Source of the DNA: Syntrophomonadaceae bacterium
GTDB taxonomy: Bacteria; Bacillota; Dethiobacteria; DTU022
Length of the DNA: 19,826 bases
NCBI GenBank assembly: GCA_003552365.1
Contig: PUKR01000016.1
Span: forward strand, 1-19,826
Reading direction: 5' to 3'
Made by a program: the position numbers and the translations under genes. Shown here piece by piece: positions 1 to 7,263 of the stretch. A model generated the notes under the pieces. The model was not told where the DNA came from, made no database searches, and saw nothing but the letters and a program-made list of their open reading frames with translations. The stretch's first letter is position 1. Each line of letters begins with the position of its first letter.

Positions 1-1144
1 CAGCCCGGTCCATTAAAGATTCACAGGCAAAGTTGGCTGCCTGGTTGCCGTAAGCCCGGTACTGTCCGGTGGGGACCTTGTTGGTATAAGCGAGACGGGC
101 CCTGGTCCTGATCCCCGGAATGCGGTAAAGTGAGTCGTTCCGCTCCGAAAGGGTCTTGGAAACCCAGGGCGCCTGGGCGCTGTAGGCCCCGTTATCGGTT
201 ACAATTTCCGCTTCCCTGGCCAGGATCTTGCCTTCCCGGTTAAAAGCCATTTTCATTTTTATTGTTGCGCCAATCATCGGGCGGCCGACGGAAAATTCTT
301 CTTCACGGGTCAGCTGCATTTTAACCGGCAGGCCGGTGTGGATTGAAAGCAGGGAAGAAAGCAGGTAAATTTTCAGGTTGCCGTAAACCCTGCCTCCAAA
401 TCCGCCGCCCATTACCGGACCGTTAATTCTAACCAGGGAAGAAGAAAGTTCAAGAACTTCGGCAATAATATCACGGACCACATCCGGTGACTGCAGGGCG
501 GTATAGAGGTTTAGCCTGCCACCCGGTTCGCTAACAGCTACACAGGCAATCGGCTCCAGGTAGGTGGGGTGAACCGGTGGAATTGAAAATGAATCTTCAA
601 CAATTACACCTGCTTCCTGAAAAGCCCTGTCGGGATCGCCCCTGACCAGGTCCCGTTCCCAGGCAATATTGCCCGGAAAATCCCGGTGCAGCTGCGGAGC
701 GTCTTCGGAAAGCGCAACTTCCGGATCAAAAACCGCCGGCAGGGGTTCATATTCCACTTCAATCAGGTTTATAGCCTGTTCGGCTGTTTCTTGATCAACT
801 GCGCAAACGCAGGCCACCTCATCACCGATATAACGAACCACCTCTTCTGCCAGGGGCAGTTCGTCTTTTACCACGATCCCGTAAGGTTTACAGTTAATAT
901 CCTTTGCCGTGAGCACCGCCCGCACCCCGGGCAGCGAACTTGCTTTCCCGGTATTAATTTTTTTAATACGGGCATGCGGATGAGGACTGCGCAAGATTTT
1001 TCCATAAAGCATGCCGGGGAAACTTAAATCGATCCCGTAAACAGCCTTACCGGTAACCTTGGTCCACACTTCGGGATCCTGGTAGTTTTGTTCCCCGGTA
1101 TAAACATCTTTTCCGTTTATTTTTTGATTGTCCTTAACTGCCAT
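1..1144 (-). CDS. Xanthine dehydrogenase-family molybdopterin-binding subunit, N-terminal part (cut by window edge)
   Basis: About 381 codons are open from an ATG at 1144 to the left edge, so the C-terminal half is missing. The start has a GGAGTG ribosome binding site 10 nt upstream. The N-terminus reads KVTGKAVYGID...PGMLYGKILRSPHPHARI, the usual opening of the aldehyde oxidase/xanthine dehydrogenase a/b hammerhead domain. It is followed by HPTYLEP and, near residues 246-252, GGGFGGR, the glycine-rich molybdopterin loop of this family. At the window edge there is TGQYRAYGNQ, matching the second cofactor motif. These enzymes hydroxylate purines, N-heterocycles or aldehydes at a Mo centre, normally with separate or fused FeS and FAD subunits, which would lie to the left. 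The gene starts 49 bp after the UroD-like gene and is probably co-transcribed with it. The substrate cannot be read from this portion. Confidence 0.9.
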   Translation of the reverse strand, partial: MAVKDNQKINGKDVYTGEQNYQDPEVWTKVTGKAVYGIDLSFPGMLYGKILRSPHPHARIKKINTGKASSLPGVRAVLTAKDINCKPYGIVVKDELPLAEEVVRYIGDEVACVCAVDQETAEQAINLIEVEYEPLPAVFDPEVALSEDAPQLHRDFPGNIAWERDLVRGDPDRAFQEAGVIVEDSFSIPPVHPTYLEPIACVAVSEPGGRLNLYTALQSPDVVRDIIAEVLELSSSLVRINGPVMGGGFGGRVYGNLKIYLLSSLLSIHTGLPVKMQLTREEEFSVGRPMIGATIKMKMAFNREGKILAREAEIVTDNGAYSAQAPWVSKTLSERNDSLYRIPGIRTRARLAYTNKVPTGQYRAYGNQAANFACESLMDRA

Positions 1145-1193
1145 ATAGATTAATCACTCCGCTATCACAATTCAGCTTGCCTTTTTAGACCGG

Positions 1194-2312
1194 TTAAAGA
1201 TCGGCGGCACCGATCATGGCCTGCACATTTTCCATCCCGGCATCCATGGGCAGATCACACCCGGAACTGAGAATAAAAGGTGCTTTAGAAGCTGTCTTCA
1301 CTATTAATTCTCTACAATAGCTTTCTACTTCAACAGGAGATCCCCGGGAAAGCAAAGTAGCGGGGACATCTCCCATCAAGATAAACCGGTCTTTAAATTT
1401 TTCAGCCGCCGCGCCGAGATCTGTTGAACCATCGGTATGGATGATCATGCCGGGCGGAAAATTTGTCAGGTAGGGCAGGTTTTTTGACCAGTCGCAGTCC
1501 AGGTGAAGCATTACCCCCAGTCCCGACTGCGAAAAACTGGCAACCATTTCTTCCAGGAAAGGAAGGGCAAAGATTTCAAAATGCCCCGGTGACAGCAGGC
1601 TTCCCGAAGAGCGGTGGGCGGTAATTACCACCCCGGGAATTCCACTTAGCTCAGCAGCTTCCACCGTATTCTCAATAAAGTCAGGCAGCATCGCTTTTAA
1701 AGCAGCAAGCACTTTTTGCGGACGGATAAAAATATCTTCAAAAAAATTAAACATGGTCCTGCCGGCAGTAAGCACTTCAAAGGGCGCGGTGACCGCCGCC
1801 CCGCAGGTCAAAAGGACTCCCGCCTGCTGCCAGGCCTGAAGGTCCTTGTACCCCTCCTCTTTCATCTGCTCCAATCTTTTTTCAAGCTCTGCCGTATTTA
1901 AGCCGGTGAACCGGGGCAGCAACCGCTTCAAAAATTTATTCCAGCCATGCTCGGCAATGTAATCGTAGTCTTCGACATAAATAGTCGCTTCACTTTCTTC
2001 AAACTGCCACATCGAATGTTCCGGCAAATCAATGCCGGGCAAGCGGATCCGGTTTGGGAAACCACCGGCCGCGTAAGACAGGGGCCCCGGCAGCCGTCCG
2101 ATCACGAAAGCATCCGCCCCGGTTTCTAAAAAAGTTTTGATCACCGCTTCACGCTTAAGAAGCGGATCCTCAATGAATTTCTGCGGCGGCACCCCCTGCC
2201 TAACCGCGGCAAAAAAATCAAAGTAGAGCACCACGGGGTATCTTCGTTTCCTTACCTGTTGCACAGACCACTCCATGGTAGTTTGAGATTTTAAGCCGGA
2301 CCTATTATGCAT
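1194..2312 (-). CDS. Uroporphyrinogen decarboxylase (URO-D)-family protein, probable corrinoid-linked methyltransferase
   Basis: 372 aa; ATG start with AAGGA about 10 nt upstream. The C-terminal third carries family signatures: HTDGSTDLG, then FILMGDVPATLLSRGSPVEV (about residues 310-330), then FILSSGCDLPMDAGMENVQAMI. This last segment corresponds to the end of the URO-D/MtaA fold. True heme-pathway HemE has an N-terminal arginine-rich substrate motif that I do not see here. The neighbour is an MttB-type methyltransferase, so a methyl-transfer role (MtaA/MtbA-like, moving a methyl between a corrinoid protein and a carrier) is more likely than heme synthesis; that is inference. No corrinoid-binding protein is encoded in the window. 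It sits 65 bp after the MttB-like gene and 49 bp before the Mo-hydroxylase gene, on the same strand. Confidence 0.8.
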   Translation of the reverse strand: MHNRSGLKSQTTMEWSVQQVRKRRYPVVLYFDFFAAVRQGVPPQKFIEDPLLKREAVIKTFLETGADAFVIGRLPGPLSYAAGGFPNRIRLPGIDLPEHSMWQFEESEATIYVEDYDYIAEHGWNKFLKRLLPRFTGLNTAELEKRLEQMKEEGYKDLQAWQQAGVLLTCGAAVTAPFEVLTAGRTMFNFFEDIFIRPQKVLAALKAMLPDFIENTVEAAELSGIPGVVITAHRSSGSLLSPGHFEIFALPFLEEMVASFSQSGLGVMLHLDCDWSKNLPYLTNFPPGMIIHTDGSTDLGAAAEKFKDRFILMGDVPATLLSRGSPVEVESYCRELIVKTASKAPFILSSGCDLPMDAGMENVQAMIGAADL

Positions 2313-2377
2313 AAACCCACATTCCTTTTTTGTCGCTTTTTTATATTCTTGCTTTACAAAGTAAACTGACTCCCTGT

Positions 2378-3820
2378 TTATAACAAACCGTTGATTTTTT
2401 CGACAACCTGATCAGGAAGCGGTTCTTCCGGCGCTTCTTCAAGCAAACTCTGCGCTTTCTCACGGGCCAAATCAAAACAGCCTTTTTTGCCCAGTTTCTC
2501 CCAGGTATCCCACATCATCCGGTTAAATACGGTCGGAGACCAGATTTCTGTACGGAAGTGATTCATGGTATGTTCGGTAGCAAGGTAATGACCTCCGGGG
2601 CCTGTTTCAACAATGGTTTCTACTCCAAGGGTACCCCGGCTTATTTTGGTTCCTGCACCGACATAACGGGCAGCACTGATAAAATCATCACAGAGTACCA
2701 AAAAGGGCAGTGAACCGGTTTTACCGCTGTCAAGGTAGCCGACATCATGCACTAAATTGGCCCCGGACAACTGGTTCAACAACAGGCCGATTGCCGATTC
2801 CATCCCGGCCTGGGCGTCAGGTTCGGGGGAGTTGGAACAGCCGGCTTCGGTAAAGTTCGGCAGGCGGTAATAACGGGCCAGTTCGGTCATCGCAGCATAA
2901 TTCATTGAAGCATCTGGAGAGCCGTATAAAGTAGCCGTAGTTTTCATCTCCATCGGGGTGGCTCCCCCGCCGATAATAATCGGGCTTCCTTTCTTTTTCA
3001 GCTGGGCAATAACCAGACCGGAAATACTTTCCGCATTCATTTGCACTATCGTGCCGGCCTTAGTTACCGGGCAGGTCCCACCGGCCACCACGCCGGGAGT
3101 ATAAATTACCGGCACCCCGTATTCAATACAGGCAAACATCTTGGACAGCCCTTCGTAGGTATGGATTAACGGGGAAATCGGCTCATCGTAAAGAATAATG
3201 AACGGATGGCTGCTCAGCTGCTCCATGGATCCGGCAGCCCTGCCGGCCATCTCAAATATCACCCTGACATTTTCATCGTTAAAAGAGGTAAAAATGATCG
3301 GTTTATTACAATTTAAAACCTGGGCGGCAAACTGGTGCAAATCTCCTTTACCTGCCGTAATATCACCGGGGATAGCATAACTCATTGAAAAATCGAAGTT
3401 GGGCAGCTTATCAATTAACCTGGCCGTATTGATAATATCCTGCTTTACCGAACTTCTTCTTTTACCGCTTTCAAGATCTAAATGAAAGGGGAGATCCGAT
3501 CCGGTTCCGTAATAAGTGTGGTTGCTTTCAAGTTTCATTGCCGGTTTGCCGGAACGATCAAAAATATTTACCTGAGAAGGCGCACTCCTGATCGCTTCTT
3601 CCACCAGCCAGCCCGGTATCCTGGCAACCCGGTCTTCGATCAAGCAACCTGCATCTTTTAGTAGCTGCAGCGCTTCATCATGATCAACCCGCACCCCTGC
3701 CCTTTCCAAAACCTCAATGGTGGCGCTGTGAATTTCCTCCAGCTGGCTTTCGCTAAACCACTTTAACTGCGGTGATAGCTGCTCGCTGTAATTGGAACGA
3801 TATCCTGCTATTTTAAACAC
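2378..3820 (-). CDS. MttB-family (COG5598) methylamine/betaine:corrinoid methyltransferase, non-pyrrolysine type
   Basis: 480 aa from a GTG start, ending in TAA. The N-terminus (LEEIHSATIEVLERAGVRV) and the C-terminal GPGGHYLATEHTMNHFRTEIWSP stretch (from about residue 407) are typical of the trimethylamine methyltransferase family, as are GGTCPVTKAGT, TLYGSPDA and DAQAGMES in the middle. The frame has no internal UAG, so this is not a pyrrolysine-containing MttB. It belongs with the MtgB-like group, whose known members demethylate glycine betaine, carnitine, proline betaine or related quaternary amines and pass the methyl to a corrinoid protein. The exact substrate is unknown. The start is uncertain: GGAGG directly abuts the GTG, whereas an AUA three codons on would be ideally spaced. 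A 179-bp gap separates it from hutP upstream, so it may have its own promoter. Confidence 0.88.
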   Translation of the reverse strand: MFKIAGYRSNYSEQLSPQLKWFSESQLEEIHSATIEVLERAGVRVDHDEALQLLKDAGCLIEDRVARIPGWLVEEAIRSAPSQVNIFDRSGKPAMKLESNHTYYGTGSDLPFHLDLESGKRRSSVKQDIINTARLIDKLPNFDFSMSYAIPGDITAGKGDLHQFAAQVLNCNKPIIFTSFNDENVRVIFEMAGRAAGSMEQLSSHPFIILYDEPISPLIHTYEGLSKMFACIEYGVPVIYTPGVVAGGTCPVTKAGTIVQMNAESISGLVIAQLKKKGSPIIIGGGATPMEMKTTATLYGSPDASMNYAAMTELARYYRLPNFTEAGCSNSPEPDAQAGMESAIGLLLNQLSGANLVHDVGYLDSGKTGSLPFLVLCDDFISAARYVGAGTKISRGTLGVETIVETGPGGHYLATEHTMNHFRTEIWSPTVFNRMMWDTWEKLGKKGCFDLAREKAQSLLEEAPEEPLPDQVVEKINGLL

Positions 3821-3999
3821 CTCCGTCTATTAATCAAAAGCTTACCGGTTCGACAAGCCATAATTCTAAAATGTAATTGGTCATAATTAAGGGCTTAATG
3901 TTTCTGGAAAGGTCAATCAAATCTCTGCCGTAAAAAGCAGGTTTCTTTGCCTTACCGGGTTTTGTTTTCGAAAGTTACAGCTACCGGGCAGCCAAATCG

Positions 4000-4437
4000 T
4001 TAAAGGTGGTTGAGCCCCAGGCCAATAGTTTCATGCTCGTACCCTTTTACCGGAGCGCCGATAGTCCCGTAAAGAACCACGGCCAGCCATTCTCCGTCTT
4101 CACGGCTTTCAACATTACGCGGGCCTTTTACCACGGTAAAAATAAGGCCCACTGTGCGCAGCATATCGCCGAGACCCAGCTGTCCGCGGCAAATACCGAC
4201 AAATGCATCAAGAATGGCATGGTAAAGAGCATGATTATCCCGGTAGCGATCACCGCATATCAGGCCTTCACGTTGAGCGGCAGTTTCCACGGCGGCAAAT
4301 ATTTTTTCAGTATTCATAGACCCGACTTTTCCCTTGATCAGTTTAAACCCTTCTTCTTCGGCCGAAACCTTGATTTGCTTTTCAAGATCACCATCGGCGA
4401 GGGCATACATGATCGCTTTTTTCCCAATAGATTCCAT
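4000..4437 (-). CDS. hutP: HutP, L-histidine-dependent RNA-binding antiterminator of the hut genes
   Basis: 145 aa, close to the roughly 148-151 aa of Bacillus HutP. It contains the family core GKVGSM (residues 36-41), YRDNHALYHA (65-74), RGQLGLGDMLRTVGL and a C-terminal LYGTIGAPVKGYEHETIGLG. H69, H73 and H135 align with the three metal-binding histidines of Bacillus subtilis HutP (H73, H77, H138), and R94 aligns with its ligand-site arginine. HutP forms a hexamer which, with L-histidine and Mg2+, binds spaced NAG triplets in leader RNA and prevents termination. Unlike in Bacillus, the gene lies downstream of hutH, with 132 bp between. A consensus promoter overlaps the hutH stop codon, so HutP can probably be made without readthrough of the hutH leader terminator. 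The ribosome binding site (AAGGCGG) is weak. Confidence 0.95.
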   Translation of the reverse strand: MESIGKKAIMYALADGDLEKQIKVSAEEEGFKLIKGKVGSMNTEKIFAAVETAAQREGLICGDRYRDNHALYHAILDAFVGICRGQLGLGDMLRTVGLIFTVVKGPRNVESREDGEWLAVVLYGTIGAPVKGYEHETIGLGLNHL

Positions 4438-4494
4438 TTGTTATGTCCGCCTTTTTTACTTAATTACCTGTGAATGCTCAGCCCGTTTCACATT

Positions 4495-4526
4495 AAAACC
4501 GGCAAGCCTGGCATTGGCTAAACCGG
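4495..4526 (-). terminator. Weak terminator-like hairpin between hutH and hutP
   Basis: On the minus strand CCGG-UUU-AGCC pairs with GGCU-UG-CCGG around a 7-nt loop, followed by UUUU. The stem is interrupted and the U tract short, so efficiency would be partial at best. It lies downstream of the predicted hutP promoter, inside the hutP leader. Confidence 0.3.
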
Positions 4527-4552
4527 CACATTAATCTTTAAGTTCCGGACAT

Positions 4553-4581
4553 ATTATATTACTTTTACCTCATTTACTCAA
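4553..4581 (-). promoter_or_regulatory. SigA-type promoter for hutP
   Basis: On the minus strand TTGAGT (4576-4581) and TATAAT (4553-4558) are separated by exactly 17 bp. The -35 box lies within the last codons of hutH and the predicted start is near 4546, about 110 nt before the hutP ATG. The match is good, but transcription has not been shown. Confidence 0.6.
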
Positions 4582-6123
4582 ATCGACCATCCGGTTCACA
4601 TTTTCAACCAGCCGGCCGCTGGCCACTATTTCACAGGCACCTTCAATCATAGGGTGGAGAAGCCGATCTTTATTCATAAATTCCACTTCGCCGCGCAGCA
4701 GCTTATAGGCGGCTGCCGTCCCTTTCCCCAGGAGATCAGAACCCCTGAAATCAATGGCCTGGGCGGCAACCAGGTACTCAATCCCGATCACTCGGACGGC
4801 GTTATCCACCACCTTCCTGGCCTGGCGGGCTGCGGTAGTCCCCATGCTGACATGATCTTCCTGGTTGGCCGATGAAGGAATTGAATCTACACTGGCCGGG
4901 TGGCAAAGTCCCTTGTTCTCGCTGACCAGCGAAGCCGCCGTGTACTGTGCGATCATCATTCCTGAATTTAAGCCGCCCTCACTGGTTAAAAATGGAGGCA
5001 GCCCGCTTAAAGATGGATTAACCAGGCGTTCGATGCGACGCTCGGCTATACTTCCCAGCTCGGCAACAGCAATCGCCAGGAAGTCCATGGCCTGGGCTAC
5101 CGGCTGCCCGTGAAAATTGCCGCCTGATAAAACCCGGCCTTGATCCGGAAATAGCATGGGATTATCGTTTACCGAGTTTATTTCAACATCGAGAATGCCG
5201 CGCACATACTGCAGTGCATCGTATGCAGCCCCGTGGACCTGGGGAATACAGCGCAGGCTGTAAGCATCCTGGACCTTGTGGGTGTCGCTGCCCACCAGGC
5301 TGCTGCCTTCAAGGAGCCGGCGTATAACCCCGGCCGCATAACCGTGTCCACCATAAGGTCTTACCCCGGCAATCAAGCTATCGAATGCATCGGGGACGGC
5401 AAGCTGCGCCTCAAGGGTTAAAGCAGAAGTAATCATCGAAGCTTTCAAAAGATTATTCGCATCAAAAAAGGCCAGGGACCCGATTGCGGTCATAATTTGG
5501 GTGCCGTTAATTAAAGCCAGCCCTTCTTTTTCCAGGAGGGTAAGCGGCTTAAGCCCGGCTGCAGCGAGAGCTTCTTTGCCGGACATTCTTTCCCCGTTAT
5601 AGTAAGCTTCTCCCTGCCCGGTGACAACCAGGGCCAGATGAGACAGTGGAGCCAAATCACCGCTTGCTCCCAGGGAACCCTGTTCCGGAATCACCGGGGT
5701 AACCTGCCGGTTAAGCATTTCAGCAAGCAGCAACACCAGTTCCGGACGCACCCCGGAATAGCCCCTGGCCAAAGCATTTAGGCGCAGCAGCAGGGCGGCC
5801 CGCACTACATCCTCAGAAAGCGGATCACCCACCGCCGCGGCATGGCTGGCGATTAAATTTTTCTGCAGCTCGATGGCATCATCCCGGGAAATTTTAACTT
5901 CACTGAACCGTCCAAAACCGGTGGTAATACCATAAACTACGGCCTCTTTAGCCACCAGTTCTTCGAGCATATCCCTGGAACGCTTGATCCTCTCTACGGC
6001 CTGAGGATCAACGTTAACCGGCTCATAATTTCTGGCTACCCGGACTACTCCTTCTACACTCAACCGCTCGCCGTTTATAGTGAGAGACTTTTTATCTTCA
6101 TAACCGGGTTTGACTGAACTCAT
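4570..6123 (-). CDS. hutH: Histidine ammonia-lyase (histidase)
   Basis: 517 aa from the ATG at 6123. An in-frame TTG at 6147 would overlap the GGGAGG ribosome binding site, so the ATG is preferred (about 12 nt spacing). The enzyme removes ammonia from L-histidine to give urocanate. The Ala-Ser-Gly that cyclises to the MIO electrophile lies in GSLGASGDLAPLSH. VYGITTGFG (catalytic Tyr), SHAAAVGDPL, VQDAYSLRCIPQVHG and SSANQEDHVSMG (active-site Glu) are all present and closely match Bacillus HutH. The intact VQD.YS.R and QEDH motifs favour histidine over a diverged lyase such as ergothionase. It is the first gene of a minus-strand set and is preceded by a long leader with HutP sites and a terminator. 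HutU, HutI and HutG are not in the window. Confidence 0.97.
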   Translation of the reverse strand: MSSVKPGYEDKKSLTINGERLSVEGVVRVARNYEPVNVDPQAVERIKRSRDMLEELVAKEAVVYGITTGFGRFSEVKISRDDAIELQKNLIASHAAAVGDPLSEDVVRAALLLRLNALARGYSGVRPELVLLLAEMLNRQVTPVIPEQGSLGASGDLAPLSHLALVVTGQGEAYYNGERMSGKEALAAAGLKPLTLLEKEGLALINGTQIMTAIGSLAFFDANNLLKASMITSALTLEAQLAVPDAFDSLIAGVRPYGGHGYAAGVIRRLLEGSSLVGSDTHKVQDAYSLRCIPQVHGAAYDALQYVRGILDVEINSVNDNPMLFPDQGRVLSGGNFHGQPVAQAMDFLAIAVAELGSIAERRIERLVNPSLSGLPPFLTSEGGLNSGMMIAQYTAASLVSENKGLCHPASVDSIPSSANQEDHVSMGTTAARQARKVVDNAVRVIGIEYLVAAQAIDFRGSDLLGKGTAAAYKLLRGEVEFMNKDRLLHPMIEGACEIVASGRLVENVNRMVDLSK

Positions 6124-6240
6124 AAAAGCTTGATCCCTCCCTGGCAAGTAAAACCAATATTACTTGCACATTGATTTCCGGCTGTTTATTAAATTGCCGG
6201 TTTTTATCTAAAGCATTAAAGCCGGCTGTCCAATCACAAC

Positions 6241-6275
6241 AAAAAAAGAACACGCGGGATCTGTTCCCGGTGCTC
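6241..6275 (-). terminator. Factor-independent terminator in the hutH leader
   Basis: On the minus strand GAGCAC-CGGGA pairs with TCCCG-(C)-GTGTTC around loop ACAGA. This gives 11 bp with one bulged C and one G-U pair, followed at once by U7 (6241-6247). It lies about 120 nt upstream of the hutH ATG and directly after the HutP-type triplets, the position expected of a regulated terminator. Confidence 0.85.
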
Positions 6276-6276
6276 C

Positions 6277-6293
6277 CTCATATCTAATGCCTA
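6277..6293 (-). promoter_or_regulatory. HutP RNA-binding site: three NAG triplets with 4-nt spacers
   Basis: The minus-strand transcript reads UAG-GCAU-UAG-AUAU-GAG: UAG at 6293-6291, UAG at 6286-6284, GAG at 6279-6277. Triplets spaced by exactly four nucleotides are the known HutP recognition pattern. The last triplet is one base from the terminator stem. A further spaced pair, CAG-N4-UAG, lies upstream at 6319-6310. That this site is bound is inference from pattern and position. Confidence 0.8.
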
Positions 6294-6356
6294 TGAGCAG
6301 CAGGACTGCCTATTAACTGCTTATTGTTAGCTTAATTAACTGCTTTGCTTATATTC

Positions 6357-6385
6357 ATTCTAACCCCGGACAAGGCGCCTGTCAA
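6357..6385 (-). promoter_or_regulatory. SigA-type promoter of hutH
   Basis: On the minus strand TTGACA (6380-6385) and TAGAAT (6357-6362) are separated by 17 bp. Transcription should start near 6350, giving a leader of roughly 225 nt that contains the HutP sites and terminator. Confidence 0.8.
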
Positions 6386-6418
6386 TCCTTCGCGCTCTTA
6401 ACTCTGCACCAAAACTAC

Positions 6419-6447
6419 TTGACTTAAGGAAATATAATCTATATCAT
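6419..6447 (+). promoter_or_regulatory. Promoter of the OpuC-type ABC transporter operon
   Basis: TTGACT (6419-6424), 17-bp spacer, TATCAT (6442-6447). It points away from the hutH promoter, with about 33 bp between the two -35 boxes. A 9-bp direct repeat AAGTTTCAA (6455-6463 and 6467-6475) lies near the predicted start and could be an operator. Confidence 0.6.
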
Positions 6448-6533
6448 TATAAACAAGTTTCAAATAAAGTTTCAATTATGTCTATGCTTAGTCGCATTAT
6501 TAATTATATTAAACCGCTGGGAGGATTAATTTA

Positions 6534-7244
6534 GTGGAGCTTTTTGGCGGCAGTACCGGCTGGTTTGCAGGCTTTTACGATGAATACCTTGGCTTTGTCA
6601 GCTTCATAATCCGCCGCTGGGACCAGGTGATCGAATATACTTTTAATCACTTTTCCCTGGTTTTGACAGTAATGTTCTTTTCCCTGGTTTTATGGATTTC
6701 AGTCGGCCTTTTGATCAGCCGCTATGAAAAGCTGGCCAACACCGCTTTCGGGATCGGCAACATCCTTTTCGTAATCCCCAGCATCTCCCTATTCGGCATT
6801 TTTATTACCATACCAATGCTGGGCCTGGGCAGAACTTCAGCAGCCCTGGCCCTTATTTTGTACGCCATGATGCCCATGGTCCGCAATGTCTACCGGGGGA
6901 TAAAGTCGGTGGAATGGCCGATTATCGAGGCCGGCCGGGGAATGGGCATGTCGCCGCTGCAAATTCTTTTTCAGATTCAAATCCCCATGGCCTGGCCGGT
7001 GATTTTTGCCGGGATCAGGGTAACCGTGGTTATGATAACCGGGATTGCTACCGTGGCCACCTATATCGGTGAAAGGAACCTGGGTCGTTTTATCCACCAC
7101 GGGATCGCCCGGGAAAGCGCGGATATGATTATCGCCGGGGCGGTGCTTGTATCAATTATCGCAGTGCTTTTAGATTTTATCCTGGGTAAAATCGAGTTTA
7201 AAATTACTTCTCCCGGGTTAAGAAGGGAACAGGACCAGAATTAG
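6534..7244 (+). CDS. OpuC-type ABC transporter permease (first)
   Basis: 236 aa, GTG start with GGGAGG nine bases upstream. Several hydrophobic membrane segments are visible. The EAA loop that docks on the ATPase reads EAGRGMGMSPLQILFQIQIP (about residues 132-151). The LGLGRTSAALALILYAMMPMVRN stretch is typical of permeases of the quaternary amine uptake family (OpuCB/OpuCD, YehW/YehY). It is the first gene of a permease-ATPase-permease-binding protein operon. Substrates of this family include glycine betaine, choline, carnitine and, in some members, amino acids such as histidine or ergothioneine. The substrate here is not determined. Divergence from hutH makes histidine or a histidine derivative possible. 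Confidence 0.9.
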   Translation: MELFGGSTGWFAGFYDEYLGFVSFIIRRWDQVIEYTFNHFSLVLTVMFFSLVLWISVGLLISRYEKLANTAFGIGNILFVIPSISLFGIFITIPMLGLGRTSAALALILYAMMPMVRNVYRGIKSVEWPIIEAGRGMGMSPLQILFQIQIPMAWPVIFAGIRVTVVMITGIATVATYIGERNLGRFIHHGIARESADMIIAGAVLVSIIAVLLDFILGKIEFKITSPGLRREQDQN

Positions 7245-7263
7245 TTAAGGAGGCTCAGAAACC

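Noticed and set aside
1194..2312. HemE, the heme-pathway uroporphyrinogen decarboxylase.
   Set aside because: The typical N-terminal HemE substrate motif is not seen and the neighbours concern methyl transfer and catabolism, not heme synthesis.
2378..3820. Pyrrolysine-containing trimethylamine methyltransferase.
   Set aside because: The frame is open over its full length with no in-frame UAG and ends in TAA.
4006..4473. 155-codon open frame antisense to hutP.
   Set aside because: It mirrors hutP on the opposite strand, has no ribosome binding site and no recognisable domain.
4570..6123. Ergothionase (ergothioneine/hercynine lyase) instead of histidase, given nearby betaine-type genes.
   Set aside because: The histidase motifs VQDAYSLR and QEDHVSM are intact and nearly identical to Bacillus HutH, and HutP control implies histidine.
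6234..6281. 15-codon open frame with ATG overlapping the HutP triplets and terminator, possibly a leader peptide.
   Set aside because: No ribosome binding site, only one His codon and no run of His; the HutP model explains the leader better.
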